This document shows positions 8,958 through 16,540 of a DNA stretch of 64,000 bases, in pieces. The translations under genes were made by a program, and so were the position numbers. This stretch comes from Rhodococcoides kyotonense (GTDB lineage Bacteria; Actinomycetota; Actinomycetes; Mycobacteriales; Mycobacteriaceae). Every line of letters starts with the position of its first letter. Positions within the stretch are counted from its first letter, which is position 1. The notes beneath the pieces were generated by a model, which made no database searches, was not told where the DNA came from, and saw nothing but the letters and a program-made list of their open reading frames with translations. The stretch spans positions 62,001-126,000 of the forward strand of contig NZ_LVHI01000006.1 in NCBI RefSeq assembly GCF_001645385.1, in the 5' to 3' direction.

Positions 8958-9787
8958 AGGACAGGGCCGTGAGTCTGCGAAGGAACCTGGAAGTTCGTGC
9001 GAAGGACGTCGTCAAGCGGCGGCTGGGTACGGGCCTGCCGGTGGAACCGTTCACCGAGCCGTACCTCGTCGTCGCGGTGATGGGGCAATCGAACGCGCAC
9101 GGCGCGGGCGTCGGACTGGATCGCGACGGCCTGGACAAGCCGCACCCGCGGGTGCATCAGTGGGCGTCGTCGGGTCGGTCGAAGAACACGATCGTCGCGG
9201 GCTGTGACCCGCTCTTCCACGAAGTACCCTCCAAGGCAGTCGGATTCGCGACGACGTTCGCACGAAGCCTCGCCGACGACACCGGTCGGCCTGTCCTGCT
9301 GGTTCCCTACGCGCGCGGCGATTCGGCCTTCGCGCGCGTGAACGGAATTTCCTGGGACCCGGCGGACAGGGCAGCCCGTGTCAATCTCTTCTGGAATGCG
9401 CTGGCGCGCATCGAATCCGGGCTCGCGCTCGTTCCAGGCAACAGTCTGGCTGCGGTGCTGTGGCATCAGGGGGAGAGCGACGTGCCGCTGACCCCCGGCC
9501 CGGTATATGCGCAGAAACTGGATTCGGTCATCGACACCGTTCGTGGTCGGTTCGGGGAAGTGCCGTTCGTGATCGGTCAGATGGTGCCCGACGAGATCGA
9601 ATCCGCGCATCCGGACTATCCGGTGATCGACGCGGTCCATCGCGACACCCCGCGTCGTCGAGGCAGCGTCGTCTACGTGCCGGGGCCGCGCGGGCTCTAC
9701 AACAGCGAGACCGAGAAGATTCACTACAACGCCGCCGGGCAGCGCGAACTCGGTCGGCGAATGTGGGACAGCTTCGCGAACATGTAG
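8954..9787 (+). CDS. SASA/SGNH-type carbohydrate esterase
   Basis: About 277 residues. VMGQSNAHG contains the GQSN block with nucleophile Ser46, WHQGESD is the characteristic SASA block, and KIHYNAAGQ near the C-terminus supplies the catalytic His. These enzymes (the sialate O-acetylesterase-like family) remove acetyl esters from sugars. No signal peptide is visible, so it may act in the cytoplasm or leave by another route. GTG 8954 overlaps the lipase stop; GTG 8969 after AAGGACAGG is also plausible. It is the last gene of the envelope operon. Confidence 0.8.
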   Translation: MKDRAVSLRRNLEVRAKDVVKRRLGTGLPVEPFTEPYLVVAVMGQSNAHGAGVGLDRDGLDKPHPRVHQWASSGRSKNTIVAGCDPLFHEVPSKAVGFATTFARSLADDTGRPVLLVPYARGDSAFARVNGISWDPADRAARVNLFWNALARIESGLALVPGNSLAAVLWHQGESDVPLTPGPVYAQKLDSVIDTVRGRFGEVPFVIGQMVPDEIESAHPDYPVIDAVHRDTPRRRGSVVYVPGPRGLYNSETEKIHYNAAGQRELGRRMWDSFANM

Positions 9788-9815
9788 TTGCGCTCGGCTC
9801 GTGGCGGACTGAAAC

Positions 9816-10835
9816 CTACTGCCCCGTGAACGGTTGCTTGGACAGGGCTGCGCTCAGGGTGTCCGCGGCCTCTCGGGCCTCGTCGGCGTTCCGGCGGTAC
9901 TTGTCTTGCAGTGCACCGGGTTTCGTGCGCTTGGCGAGTGCGGTCGCGAGATTGGCGCGCTCGTGCAGGCTGCGCAACGCGATGGAGAGCGCCTGGTCGA
10001 CTTGTTCACTCTGCGCGTCGAGGAGCGCCGGGCCGGACCAGGCGTGTCCTATCCGGCAGCGATAGTTGTTCTTGTCGTCGATCGCGAGTAGCGCACCGCC
10101 GCAGTCGGGACAGACGTAGCCGGACGGAGGCCCGAGGTCGTCGGCGGTCGGGTGAGTTTCGAAACGATTGCTACGGGCGATGTCTTCCTCGAACTCGAGC
10201 AGTCCTGGCACGGACGCTCCGGCAGGCTCCATTCCCCGTCGAACGTCCTCGGTCTCGACCTCCTTCGGGAGATCGAGGGCGGCCACGAACGGTCCGATCT
10301 TCGCGACAGGAAGGACATGGTCGACGCCGATCGTCTCGATGGCGTGGCACGGCAGCGTCGAGTAGAGGGCGTCGTCGGGGTCCTGGGCAATGGTGACGCC
10401 GCCTCGTTCCGCGATCGCGGCGAGGCCGTCGACACCGTCGTCGCCGACTCCGGACAGCAGGACACCGACGCCGCGCGAACCTGAATGCAGTGCGACGGAT
10501 CGAAAGAGAGTGTTGATCGACGGCCGATGTCCGCTCTCGGTCGGTCCCTCGCTGAGGTGGATCGTGCCGTTCTCGACGAGCAGGTGTCGGTCGGGCTGGG
10601 CGGCGTAGATGACTCCGGGCTTCAGCGTCGTGCCGGTTTCTGCCGTGACCGCAGGGAGCAGACCGGAACGATCGAGAATCGAGGGGAGTGCGCTGTTTCC
10701 GTGCGCAGGCATGTGCAGCGCCACCACTACGGCGTGCGGGAAGTCGCTCGGCAGGTGCGCGACGAGGGCAGTCAGGGCCTCGACGCCGCCGGCGGAGGCG
10801 CCGAGGGCGATGACGGCTGGACCGTTCGTAACCAC
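9816..10835 (-). CDS. CheB-type protein-glutamate methylesterase with C-terminal zinc-ribbon-like domain
   Basis: 339 residues. The CheB catalytic domain spans about 6-190, with Ser14 (GASAGG), His41 (ALHMPAH) and Asp133 (SGVGDDG). There is no N-terminal receiver domain. After a linker, residues 242-264 read C-P-D-C, then C-x3-H, resembling a small zinc ribbon, followed by a helical tail. It diverges from a CheR-PAS gene. Orphan CheB/CheR pairs outside chemotaxis are known in actinobacteria and are thought to modify non-chemotaxis signalling proteins; the target here is unknown. Confidence 0.85.
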   Translation of the reverse strand: MVTNGPAVIALGASAGGVEALTALVAHLPSDFPHAVVVALHMPAHGNSALPSILDRSGLLPAVTAETGTTLKPGVIYAAQPDRHLLVENGTIHLSEGPTESGHRPSINTLFRSVALHSGSRGVGVLLSGVGDDGVDGLAAIAERGGVTIAQDPDDALYSTLPCHAIETIGVDHVLPVAKIGPFVAALDLPKEVETEDVRRGMEPAGASVPGLLEFEEDIARSNRFETHPTADDLGPPSGYVCPDCGGALLAIDDKNNYRCRIGHAWSGPALLDAQSEQVDQALSIALRSLHERANLATALAKRTKPGALQDKYRRNADEAREAADTLSAALSKQPFTGQ

Positions 10836-10970
10836 TTCCTCAACCTACCCGGCTGCAGTGGTTCTCACCGGAATACTTCGGCCCGAACCCACGGGGCGGG
10901 TCCGATAAGCGAGAATGAACCCTGTCATTGCCGCGCGACGGCAGTCAGCTGCGGTGTGAAAGGACTTGGT

Positions 10971-12830
10971 GTGGCCGAGGAACTCGACGACGATTTCGAG
11001 GCGCTGCTGCGGTTTCTGCGAGATTCGCGCGGTTTCGACTTCACGGGGTACAAGCGAACCTCGTTGATGCGTCGTGTGCGCCATCGCATGGACCAGATCG
11101 GATTCGAGAATTTCGCCGACTACCTCGATCATTTGCAGGCGAGTTCGGACGAGTTCAGTGCCCTGTTCAACACCATTTTGATCAACGTGACGGCGTTCTA
11201 CCGTGATCCGGAAGCGTGGGACATTCTCAAGACGATCGTCATCCCGCAGCTGCTCGCGCAGCGTGGCCCCGATGACCCGATTCGAGTCTGGAGCGCCGGA
11301 TGCGCGACCGGTGAGGAAGCGTATTCGTTGGCGATGCTGATCGCCGACGCCGTCGGCCCGGAAAGCTTCCGTCAACGCGTCAAGATCTACGCGACCGACG
11401 TCGACGAGGACGCGCTCGCCGAGGCCCGTCAGGCGTCGTATCCCGCCAAAGCCGTCGAGAACATCCCGCCCGAGCATCTCGAGCGCTACTTCGATCAGGA
11501 CGGCACCCGGTACGTCTTCAGCAAGGATCTGCGTCGGGCGGTCATCTTCGGACGCAACGATCTGGTGCAGGATGCGCCGATCTCGCGGATCGACCTGCTG
11601 GTGTGCCGGAACACGCTGATGTACCTGAACGCCGAGACGCAGCGTCGGGTACTGGGCCGACTTCATTTCGCGCTGGCGCCGCACGGCATTCTTTTCCTCG
11701 GCCACGCCGAGATGCTGCTGAGCCACAGTGATCGTTTCGCGCCGTTCGATCTGAAGAACCGGCTGTTCCGTAAGGCGATCGATCAGCGCGGACTGTCGAT
11801 GAGGCCCTCCGGCGACATGCTGACCAACGGCGGACACGACGACGTGCCCGGCGTCTCCAACCTGCGCGATCTGGCTTTTCGGTTCACGCCGGTCGCGCAG
11901 GTCGTGCTGACCGGCGACGAGACCGTCGCGCTCATCAACCAGCAGGCCGAGTCGTTGTTCGGATTGTCCGCTCGCGACGTCGGACGGCTGCTGCGTGATC
12001 TCGAGCTGTCGTATCGGCCCGTCGAGCTGCGCGGGTACGTCGAGCAGGCCAAGGTCGAGCGACGGTCGTCGAGAATTCGCGACGTCGAATGGCTGCAACA
12101 CGGAAATCAGCCGATCTGGCTGGAGATCCACGTCAATCCGCTGATCGACGCGGGCAACGGTCTCGTCGGGGTGTCCATCGCGTTCTTCGACGTCAGTACC
12201 ACCCGTGCGCTGCTCGACAAGGTCGAGGAGACCAACAAGCAGCTCGAGAACGCGTACGAAGAACTGCAGTCGACCAACGAGGAACTCGAGACCACCAACG
12301 AGGAATTGCAGTCGACGGTCGAGGAGCTCGAGACCACCAACGAAGAGCTGCAGTCGACCAACGAAGAGCTCGAGACGATGAACGAGGAGCTGCAGTCGAC
12401 CAACGACGAGTTGCACGAGATCAACGGGACTCTCGGTGACAAGACCGTCGAGTTGACGCAGGCGCAGGAGTTCTTCGATTCGATCCTGGACTCTGCCGAC
12501 GTCGGCATCATCGTCGTCGACCGCGACATGCGGGTGACGGTGTGGAACCGGGCGTCGACCGAGTTGTGGGGCGTCACCGAGCAGGAAGCGCGGAGTCGAC
12601 AGCTGTTGAACCTGGACATCGGGCTGCCGACGGCCGAGCTGCGTCCGTTGATCGGCAACGCATTGGTCGACGAGAGCTATTCGGGCAGTATCCAGCTCGA
12701 CGCGATCAATCGCCGCGGCCGGCCGGTGCAGGTGACGGTCAGATGCAGCCCGTTCAAGGTCCACGAACGCGAGATCAGGGGCGCGATGTTGCTGATGCAG
12801 TCCGATGGCGCCGCGGGCGGTTCGAGCTAG
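10971..12830 (+). CDS. CheR-type methyltransferase with coiled-coil repeat and PAS domains
   Basis: About 619 residues. The CheR domain (about 1-268) carries the SAM-binding SAGCATGEEAYSL at 108-120 and the VCRNTLMYLN block (211-220). A PAS-like region follows (about 290-410), then four near-identical 14-residue units forming a long coiled coil, then a second PAS domain to the C-terminus. It probably methylates glutamates on a partner in response to a ligand or redox signal sensed by PAS. GTG 10971 follows AAAGGA (10959-10964); GTG 10956 is an alternative. The 3' end overlaps the convergent STAS gene by three bases. Confidence 0.85.
   Translation: MAEELDDDFEALLRFLRDSRGFDFTGYKRTSLMRRVRHRMDQIGFENFADYLDHLQASSDEFSALFNTILINVTAFYRDPEAWDILKTIVIPQLLAQRGPDDPIRVWSAGCATGEEAYSLAMLIADAVGPESFRQRVKIYATDVDEDALAEARQASYPAKAVENIPPEHLERYFDQDGTRYVFSKDLRRAVIFGRNDLVQDAPISRIDLLVCRNTLMYLNAETQRRVLGRLHFALAPHGILFLGHAEMLLSHSDRFAPFDLKNRLFRKAIDQRGLSMRPSGDMLTNGGHDDVPGVSNLRDLAFRFTPVAQVVLTGDETVALINQQAESLFGLSARDVGRLLRDLELSYRPVELRGYVEQAKVERRSSRIRDVEWLQHGNQPIWLEIHVNPLIDAGNGLVGVSIAFFDVSTTRALLDKVEETNKQLENAYEELQSTNEELETTNEELQSTVEELETTNEELQSTNEELETMNEELQSTNDELHEINGTLGDKTVELTQAQEFFDSILDSADVGIIVVDRDMRVTVWNRASTELWGVTEQEARSRQLLNLDIGLPTAELRPLIGNALVDESYSGSIQLDAINRRGRPVQVTVRCSPFKVHEREIRGAMLLMQSDGAAGGSS
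12258..12425 (+). repeat. Four 42-base tandem repeats encoding a coiled coil in CheR-PAS
   Basis: The repeat unit encodes EELQSTNEELETTN with few changes, four times in succession, so the period is 14 residues (two heptads). Flanking sequence continues the helix in degenerate form. Such repeats form a long parallel coiled coil linking the two halves of the protein. The near identity at DNA level makes copy-number variation between strains likely. Confidence 0.9.
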
Positions 12831-13597
12831 TCGGTGGTCAGGGCCCGGTACTGCTCCGGGCCCAGCACTGCCCACACCGTCTTCCCGTCGTCGGCAGGCG
12901 CGGTACCCCACGAGTGGGAAAGCGACGACAGGATCGCCAGCCCCGAGACGTAGACGTTCGACGTCGCCGCCGATTCGCGCAGAAGTGCTGGAGCAGGGTT
13001 GCCGTCGCGCATCGCGAGGGTGAGATGATCACCGCGTAGCTCGATGCGCAGGTCCAGGTCGCTGTCGGTGTGCTGCAGTACGTTGCCGACCAGCACGGAG
13101 ATGACGCATCGCGCGGCTGGGATGCAGTCGGCCCGGTCCCATTCTGTCAACGTCTCCGTCACCAGATCTCGCATCTGAATCAACACCGAGGGGGTACGCG
13201 GCCGCTCGAACCGGGCGCGTAGTCGAGAGGATGGTGCGGACGGCCCGGAATGGACGGCCTCGATCGCTGCGGCGACGCTGCTGTGGACGGACACGTAGCG
13301 AGTGATGGCGTTGCGGGTGAGCTCGCGGCGACGCCGATCGGAACTGGCGACGACGGCCAGCGGAATCCCCGGCCAGCGGCGGAGCAACCAGCTGGCGCTC
13401 GTGAGAACGGTCCATGCGGATTCCGTTGTGGCCGCAAGCTGGTCCACTTCGGCGATGACCGCTGCGGGCGAATCGGTCGCATTTTTGACGAGTGCATTTC
13501 GGACGGGCAAGTAACTTCGCGCGTCGAGAACGCCGCAAAAATGCACGACAGGGATCTGGCTGACCCACTCGGTCGTGATTGCTACTTCTTCGGACAA
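12827..13597 (-). CDS. STAS domain fused to HATPase (anti-sigma kinase-like) domain
   Basis: 256 residues. The N-terminal half (about 1-110) resembles a STAS/MEDS-type domain (VVHFCGVLDARSYLPVRN). The C-terminal half resembles an RsbW-like ATPase with N-box VLVGNVLQHTDSD and a later LTLAMRDGNPAP block where the Asp-containing G1 region is expected. Such proteins work in partner-switching control of alternative sigma factors. The stop codon overlaps the CheR stop on the opposite strand (a shared CTAG). Its neighbours suggest a general stress or environment-sensing module. No cognate sigma factor is in the window. Confidence 0.75.
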   Translation of the reverse strand: MSEEVAITTEWVSQIPVVHFCGVLDARSYLPVRNALVKNATDSPAAVIAEVDQLAATTESAWTVLTSASWLLRRWPGIPLAVVASSDRRRRELTRNAITRYVSVHSSVAAAIEAVHSGPSAPSSRLRARFERPRTPSVLIQMRDLVTETLTEWDRADCIPAARCVISVLVGNVLQHTDSDLDLRIELRGDHLTLAMRDGNPAPALLRESAATSNVYVSGLAILSSLSHSWGTAPADDGKTVWAVLGPEQYRALTTD

Positions 13598-13784
13598 CGG
13601 TCTGCCTAACGGAAGTGCCTCTGAGCCATGACAATTGGCATCGATTCGGACGCGGGACAGCTCGTGCTCGACTGAACGCGGTCAGGGGTGAGTCTACTCC
13701 TCTTCCACGCAATACGATTGCGCCCGAGATAGGCATACAGTAGGGGCACCGACGTCGACGAAATTGGGTGGAACGGATGTCTGG

Positions 13785-14213
13785 ATGGGTGGCTCCGTGA
13801 CTGCCGAAAGAGCGCCGGTCGGTCCGGTGGAACGAGGGAATGCAGCAGCCGCCCGAGCGCGGGAGCTGCAGCAGCGGCGTCTGGACTTGAAGTCCGGTAA
13901 ACCGTGCACGCCCGAGACCGCGCGGTCTGCGCAGACCCGCGCGGACATGGCGTACGAACGTGCTGCGCGAGCGCATCTCGCCGCCTCCGATGGTCACTAC
14001 CGGGCGTCGATGGCGCACGTGCGCGCAGCAGAAGTGCACGAGCGCGCCATCGAACTGGGCTTCGGAGACGCGGACGAGCATCGGAAGGCTGCTGCCCAGC
14101 ACCGCAAGGCGGCCTGGGAGAACAACATCGCCGGTGCGGTCAGTCAGCGGGAGGCCGAATCGGATTTCGCGTCCGAACGTAGTGCACGACAACGGCTTTC
14201 GGGCGGTCGCTGA
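13785..14213 (+). CDS. Alanine/glutamate/arginine-rich helical protein of unknown function
   Basis: About 142 residues from ATG 13785; TTG 13764 and GTG 13797 are alternatives. I do not recognise a family. The sequence is strongly helical and charged (ERGNAAAARARELQQRR, YERAARAHLAASDGHYR, HERAIELGF), with many His residues spaced three to four apart, suggesting a helical bundle or coiled coil. It has no signal peptide or membrane segment. It lies between the STAS-HATPase gene and the GAF-ANTAR gene, ends only four bases from the latter on the opposite strand, and may belong to the same signalling block. Confidence 0.6.
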   Translation: MGGSVTAERAPVGPVERGNAAAARARELQQRRLDLKSGKPCTPETARSAQTRADMAYERAARAHLAASDGHYRASMAHVRAAEVHERAIELGFGDADEHRKAAAQHRKAAWENNIAGAVSQREAESDFASERSARQRLSGGR

Positions 14214-14216
14214 TCC

Positions 14217-14936
14217 CTATCGCCGTTTCGGGTGTTCCGAGGCGACGAGTTGTCCGGCAAGCTGGACGACGGGGACGTTCTGGTCCTGGGACAGCTTGCT
14301 CAGTAGACGGAAAGCTTGAAGCGCGTCCAGTCCGAAGCGTTCCATGACTATTCCCTTGGCTTGTCCGATGATGTCGCGTGACACGAGTGCGGACCTGAAC
14401 TGCTCGTCTCGACGGGCCCCGGAGATACCGACTGCGGCGTGCGCGGCGAGGGCTTCGGCTTCGTCGACGACTGTCTCCCCGAATGCGTGTGGCGTTTCGG
14501 AGTACAGATTGAGTGCTCCGATCGAGTGCTGGTCGGTGTACAGCAGGATCGACACGCTGGAACGGACCGGTGTGCTGTCCAGCAGGGCCGCGGTCAGCTC
14601 GGGCCATCGGGACTCGGTCGAGTAATCGTCGACGAGAACGGTGCACCTGTTGCGAATGGCATCCAGGCACGGGCCGTCGCCGACGGTGTTCTGGACACGA
14701 TCGATGAACTCGGAAACCGCGCCGGTAGGCGCTTTCGCCTCGAACGTGTGCTTCTTTCCGTGGCGCTGCAGCAAGCTGATTCCAGCATGGTCCACACCGG
14801 GAACGAATCGCGTGGCACCGGCTGTGACCTCGGCGATGACGTCGTCGGCTGTGTGTGAACCCGAGCCGCTGGACGCGTGCATCGTCCGTGCCAGATCCGC
14901 GATCGCGCGCCGCACCGAATGTGTGTTCGTTTGCAT
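14217..14936 (-). CDS. GAF and ANTAR domain transcription antiterminator
   Basis: 239 residues. A GAF domain occupies about 25-165, and the C-terminal three-helix ANTAR domain (SRDIIGQAKGIVMERF through AFRLLSKLSQ) about 180-235. ANTAR proteins bind paired RNA hairpins and prevent transcription termination; the GAF domain senses a small molecule or redox cue. The start at 14936 is preceded on the minus strand by GAGGAGG with six-base spacing, which favours it over the longer reading from 15026. The neighbouring CheB/CheR, STAS and Lsr2 genes suggest stress adaptation. Confidence 0.88.
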   Translation of the reverse strand: MQTNTHSVRRAIADLARTMHASSGSGSHTADDVIAEVTAGATRFVPGVDHAGISLLQRHGKKHTFEAKAPTGAVSEFIDRVQNTVGDGPCLDAIRNRCTVLVDDYSTESRWPELTAALLDSTPVRSSVSILLYTDQHSIGALNLYSETPHAFGETVVDEAEALAAHAAVGISGARRDEQFRSALVSRDIIGQAKGIVMERFGLDALQAFRLLSKLSQDQNVPVVQLAGQLVASEHPKRR

Positions 14937-15059
14937 CCGGGCCTCCTCTGCGAGTAGTGATCCGATTCCTACCCTGTCACACCAGGAGCCTGTCGGCGAT
15001 TGCGTCTCGGAAACGAAACGCGGCACCGCGCTGCATTCGTACCGAAAGGTTCGCCGCGT

Positions 15060-15072
15060 CGGAATAGTTCCG
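15060..15072. promoter_or_regulatory. Short perfect palindrome upstream of Lsr2
   Basis: CGGAA-TAG-TTCCG is a perfect 13-base dyad in the 251-base divergent region between the GAF-ANTAR and Lsr2 genes. It could be an operator for either gene. No known regulator matches it, so this is inference from symmetry and position only. Confidence 0.3.
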
Positions 15073-15187
15073 AAATATGTGGAATCCGTCGCGTTTTTCG
15101 GCGATGTCTGTCACTCCGATTCACGTTTCTGGACCTACAGTAGTTAACCTGAGGCTCACTCATCGAAACTTCGGAAGGTATCGCAAC

Positions 15188-15562
15188 GTGGCGAAGCAAG
15201 TGATCTACGAATTGATCGACGACATCGACGGCACTGCAATCGATGAGGGCCAAGGTGAATCCATCGAGTTCTCGCTCGACGGAGTCGACTACGTGATCGA
15301 TCTGAAGAACAAAAACGCCAACGACTTTCGCAAGAAAATCGACTACTACGTCGGTTACGCGACGCGGGTCGGCGGACGCAAGAGAAAAGCCGCTTCGGCC
15401 GGAGTGACGACGAAAGCCGCATCGAAGGCTGCCGCGCCCGTGAAGCGCGATGCATCGCAGACTCGGGCCATCCGTCAGTGGGCCGCCGACAGTGGCTACG
15501 AAATCAACGATCGTGGCCGTATTCCGGCCGACATTGTCGAGGCGTACGAGGACGCGCACTGA
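15188..15562 (+). CDS. lsr2: Lsr2 nucleoid-associated protein
   Basis: 124 residues, the usual Lsr2 length. The N-terminal dimerisation domain reads MAKQVIYELIDDIDG with SIEFSLDGVDYVIDL. A Lys/Ala-rich linker (about 62-88) joins the C-terminal DNA-binding domain, with the AT-hook-like RGR at 109-111 (NDRGRIPADI). Lsr2 is the actinobacterial H-NS analogue that silences AT-rich and foreign DNA by binding the minor groove. GTG 15188 is preceded by GGAAGG at about eight bases. The AT-richer polysaccharide cassette at 60050-64000 would be a natural target. Confidence 0.95.
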   Translation: MAKQVIYELIDDIDGTAIDEGQGESIEFSLDGVDYVIDLKNKNANDFRKKIDYYVGYATRVGGRKRKAASAGVTTKAASKAAAPVKRDASQTRAIRQWAADSGYEINDRGRIPADIVEAYEDAH

Positions 15563-15659
15563 CGCGTCGACAATTGCCTGCGATTCGCTGCCGACGTGAA
15601 GGTTTCACGCCTTACCATCGGAGCGGATCACAGGACGGACACCGACGAGAAGAGGGCCC

Positions 15660-15791
15660 ATGGGATCGGCAGATTTCCTCACCTGGCTGCACGAAGGAGC
15701 GAGCGCGGGCGACCCGATTCGTGGGCCCCTCTACGTCATCACGTTCATCGGGCTGGGTCTCGCCCACATTCTCGGCGGCGGAACCTTCTAG
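15660..15791 (+). CDS. Small single-pass membrane protein (43 aa)
   Basis: ATG 15660 follows AGAAGAGGG and opens a 43-codon frame ending TAG at 15789-15791. The protein starts MGSADFLTWLHEG and has one hydrophobic segment (LYVITFIGLGLAHILGGG) close to the C-terminus. Codon use is GC-rich at third positions, as in neighbouring genes. The family is unknown. It faces the 59-residue gene at 15804 on the other strand, only 12 bases away. Confidence 0.5.
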   Translation: MGSADFLTWLHEGASAGDPIRGPLYVITFIGLGLAHILGGGTF

Positions 15792-15803
15792 AGCATTCTC
15801 GAG

Positions 15804-15983
15804 CTAGGCCGTTTCGAGCCATTCGGCGAGGTCGTGCAGTTCGGACTCCGTCAGGTTCGCTTCGGTCAGAGCTGCGAGCGCGTCGGGATTCAGGTTTTCC
15901 GAACTGCCGTCCGCGAATCGGCGCACCCCGTCGGCGGTGACTCCGCTGGCCTTCACAGCAGCGAATCGGTTGTCGACGGCCAT
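15804..15983 (-). CDS. Small acidic cytoplasmic protein (59 aa)
   Basis: A 59-codon minus-strand frame starting MAVDNRFAAVKASGV and ending AEWLETA. ATG 15983 lies one base after the TGA of the DUF2231 membrane gene, indicating coupled translation. The C-terminal half is acidic and helical (ALAALTEANLTESELHDLAEW). No family is recognised. Codon bias and tight coupling argue that it is real. Confidence 0.55.
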   Translation of the reverse strand: MAVDNRFAAVKASGVTADGVRRFADGSSENLNPDALAALTEANLTESELHDLAEWLETA

Positions 15984-15984
15984 G

Positions 15985-16530
15985 TCACACCCCCGCGGCG
16001 ACTGCGCGGGCTGCGACTCCGCCGCCCATGTTGAACCCGAGGTGTCCGCCGAGCGCTCCGGCGACCCCGGCGACGGTGAATCCCGCGAGCGCCAACGCTT
16101 TGGCGGTCTTGTCCGGCGTCGAATTCACTGCTTTCGATCGACGGCGATACGACGCCGCGAACAGCCCGGCCGCGACCGCATTGCTGCCCGCGTGGATGAG
16201 GCCCACGCGTCGCTGCTCGCGAGTCAGAGTCGACCAGGTCGCCCAGCCGGTCGCGATGGCCGTCGGGGCGGCGATGAGTCCGGCGCCGATCAGCAGGCGC
16301 GAGGCTTCGGCGTTACCCCCGGTCAGGTCGAGAAGCACAGCGCTGCTCCACGTTCCGACGGCCGAGTACGCCAGGATCGGATGCATCGGGTGTCCGACGA
16401 AGGTCCCTCGGAGCAGCCCGTCCACGGGTGAGCCGTCCAATGCGGACCGCAACTTCGTGGCCACGGTATCGCTGACGGGGTCGAGCAGTGACGCTTTTTC
16501 CAACGGCAGGAACAGCGGAGTCAGGTTCAT
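15985..16530 (-). CDS. DUF2231 family membrane protein
   Basis: 181 residues with about four membrane helices. GTFVGHPMHPILAYSAVG carries the conserved G-H-P-x-H-P motif typical of DUF2231 proteins, whose His residues suggest metal or heme binding. Relatives in actinobacteria are often fused to a Rieske domain; no Rieske domain is present here. The C-terminal segment is glycine-rich (GALGGHLGFNMGGG). It is followed immediately by the 59-residue gene. Confidence 0.8.
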   Translation of the reverse strand: MNLTPLFLPLEKASLLDPVSDTVATKLRSALDGSPVDGLLRGTFVGHPMHPILAYSAVGTWSSAVLLDLTGGNAEASRLLIGAGLIAAPTAIATGWATWSTLTREQRRVGLIHAGSNAVAAGLFAASYRRRSKAVNSTPDKTAKALALAGFTVAGVAGALGGHLGFNMGGGVAARAVAAGV

Positions 16531-16540
16531 ACCCGGTCGG

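Noticed and set aside
10845..12911. Minus-strand frame of 688 residues opposite CheR-PAS
   Set aside because: Contains LQLL/ELFVGRLQL repeats that mirror the coiled-coil DNA repeat; no start site and no family.
13628..13675. 15-codon frame MTIGIDSDAGQLVLD between the STAS and unknown genes
   Set aside because: Too short to support without conservation data and no clear ribosome binding site.
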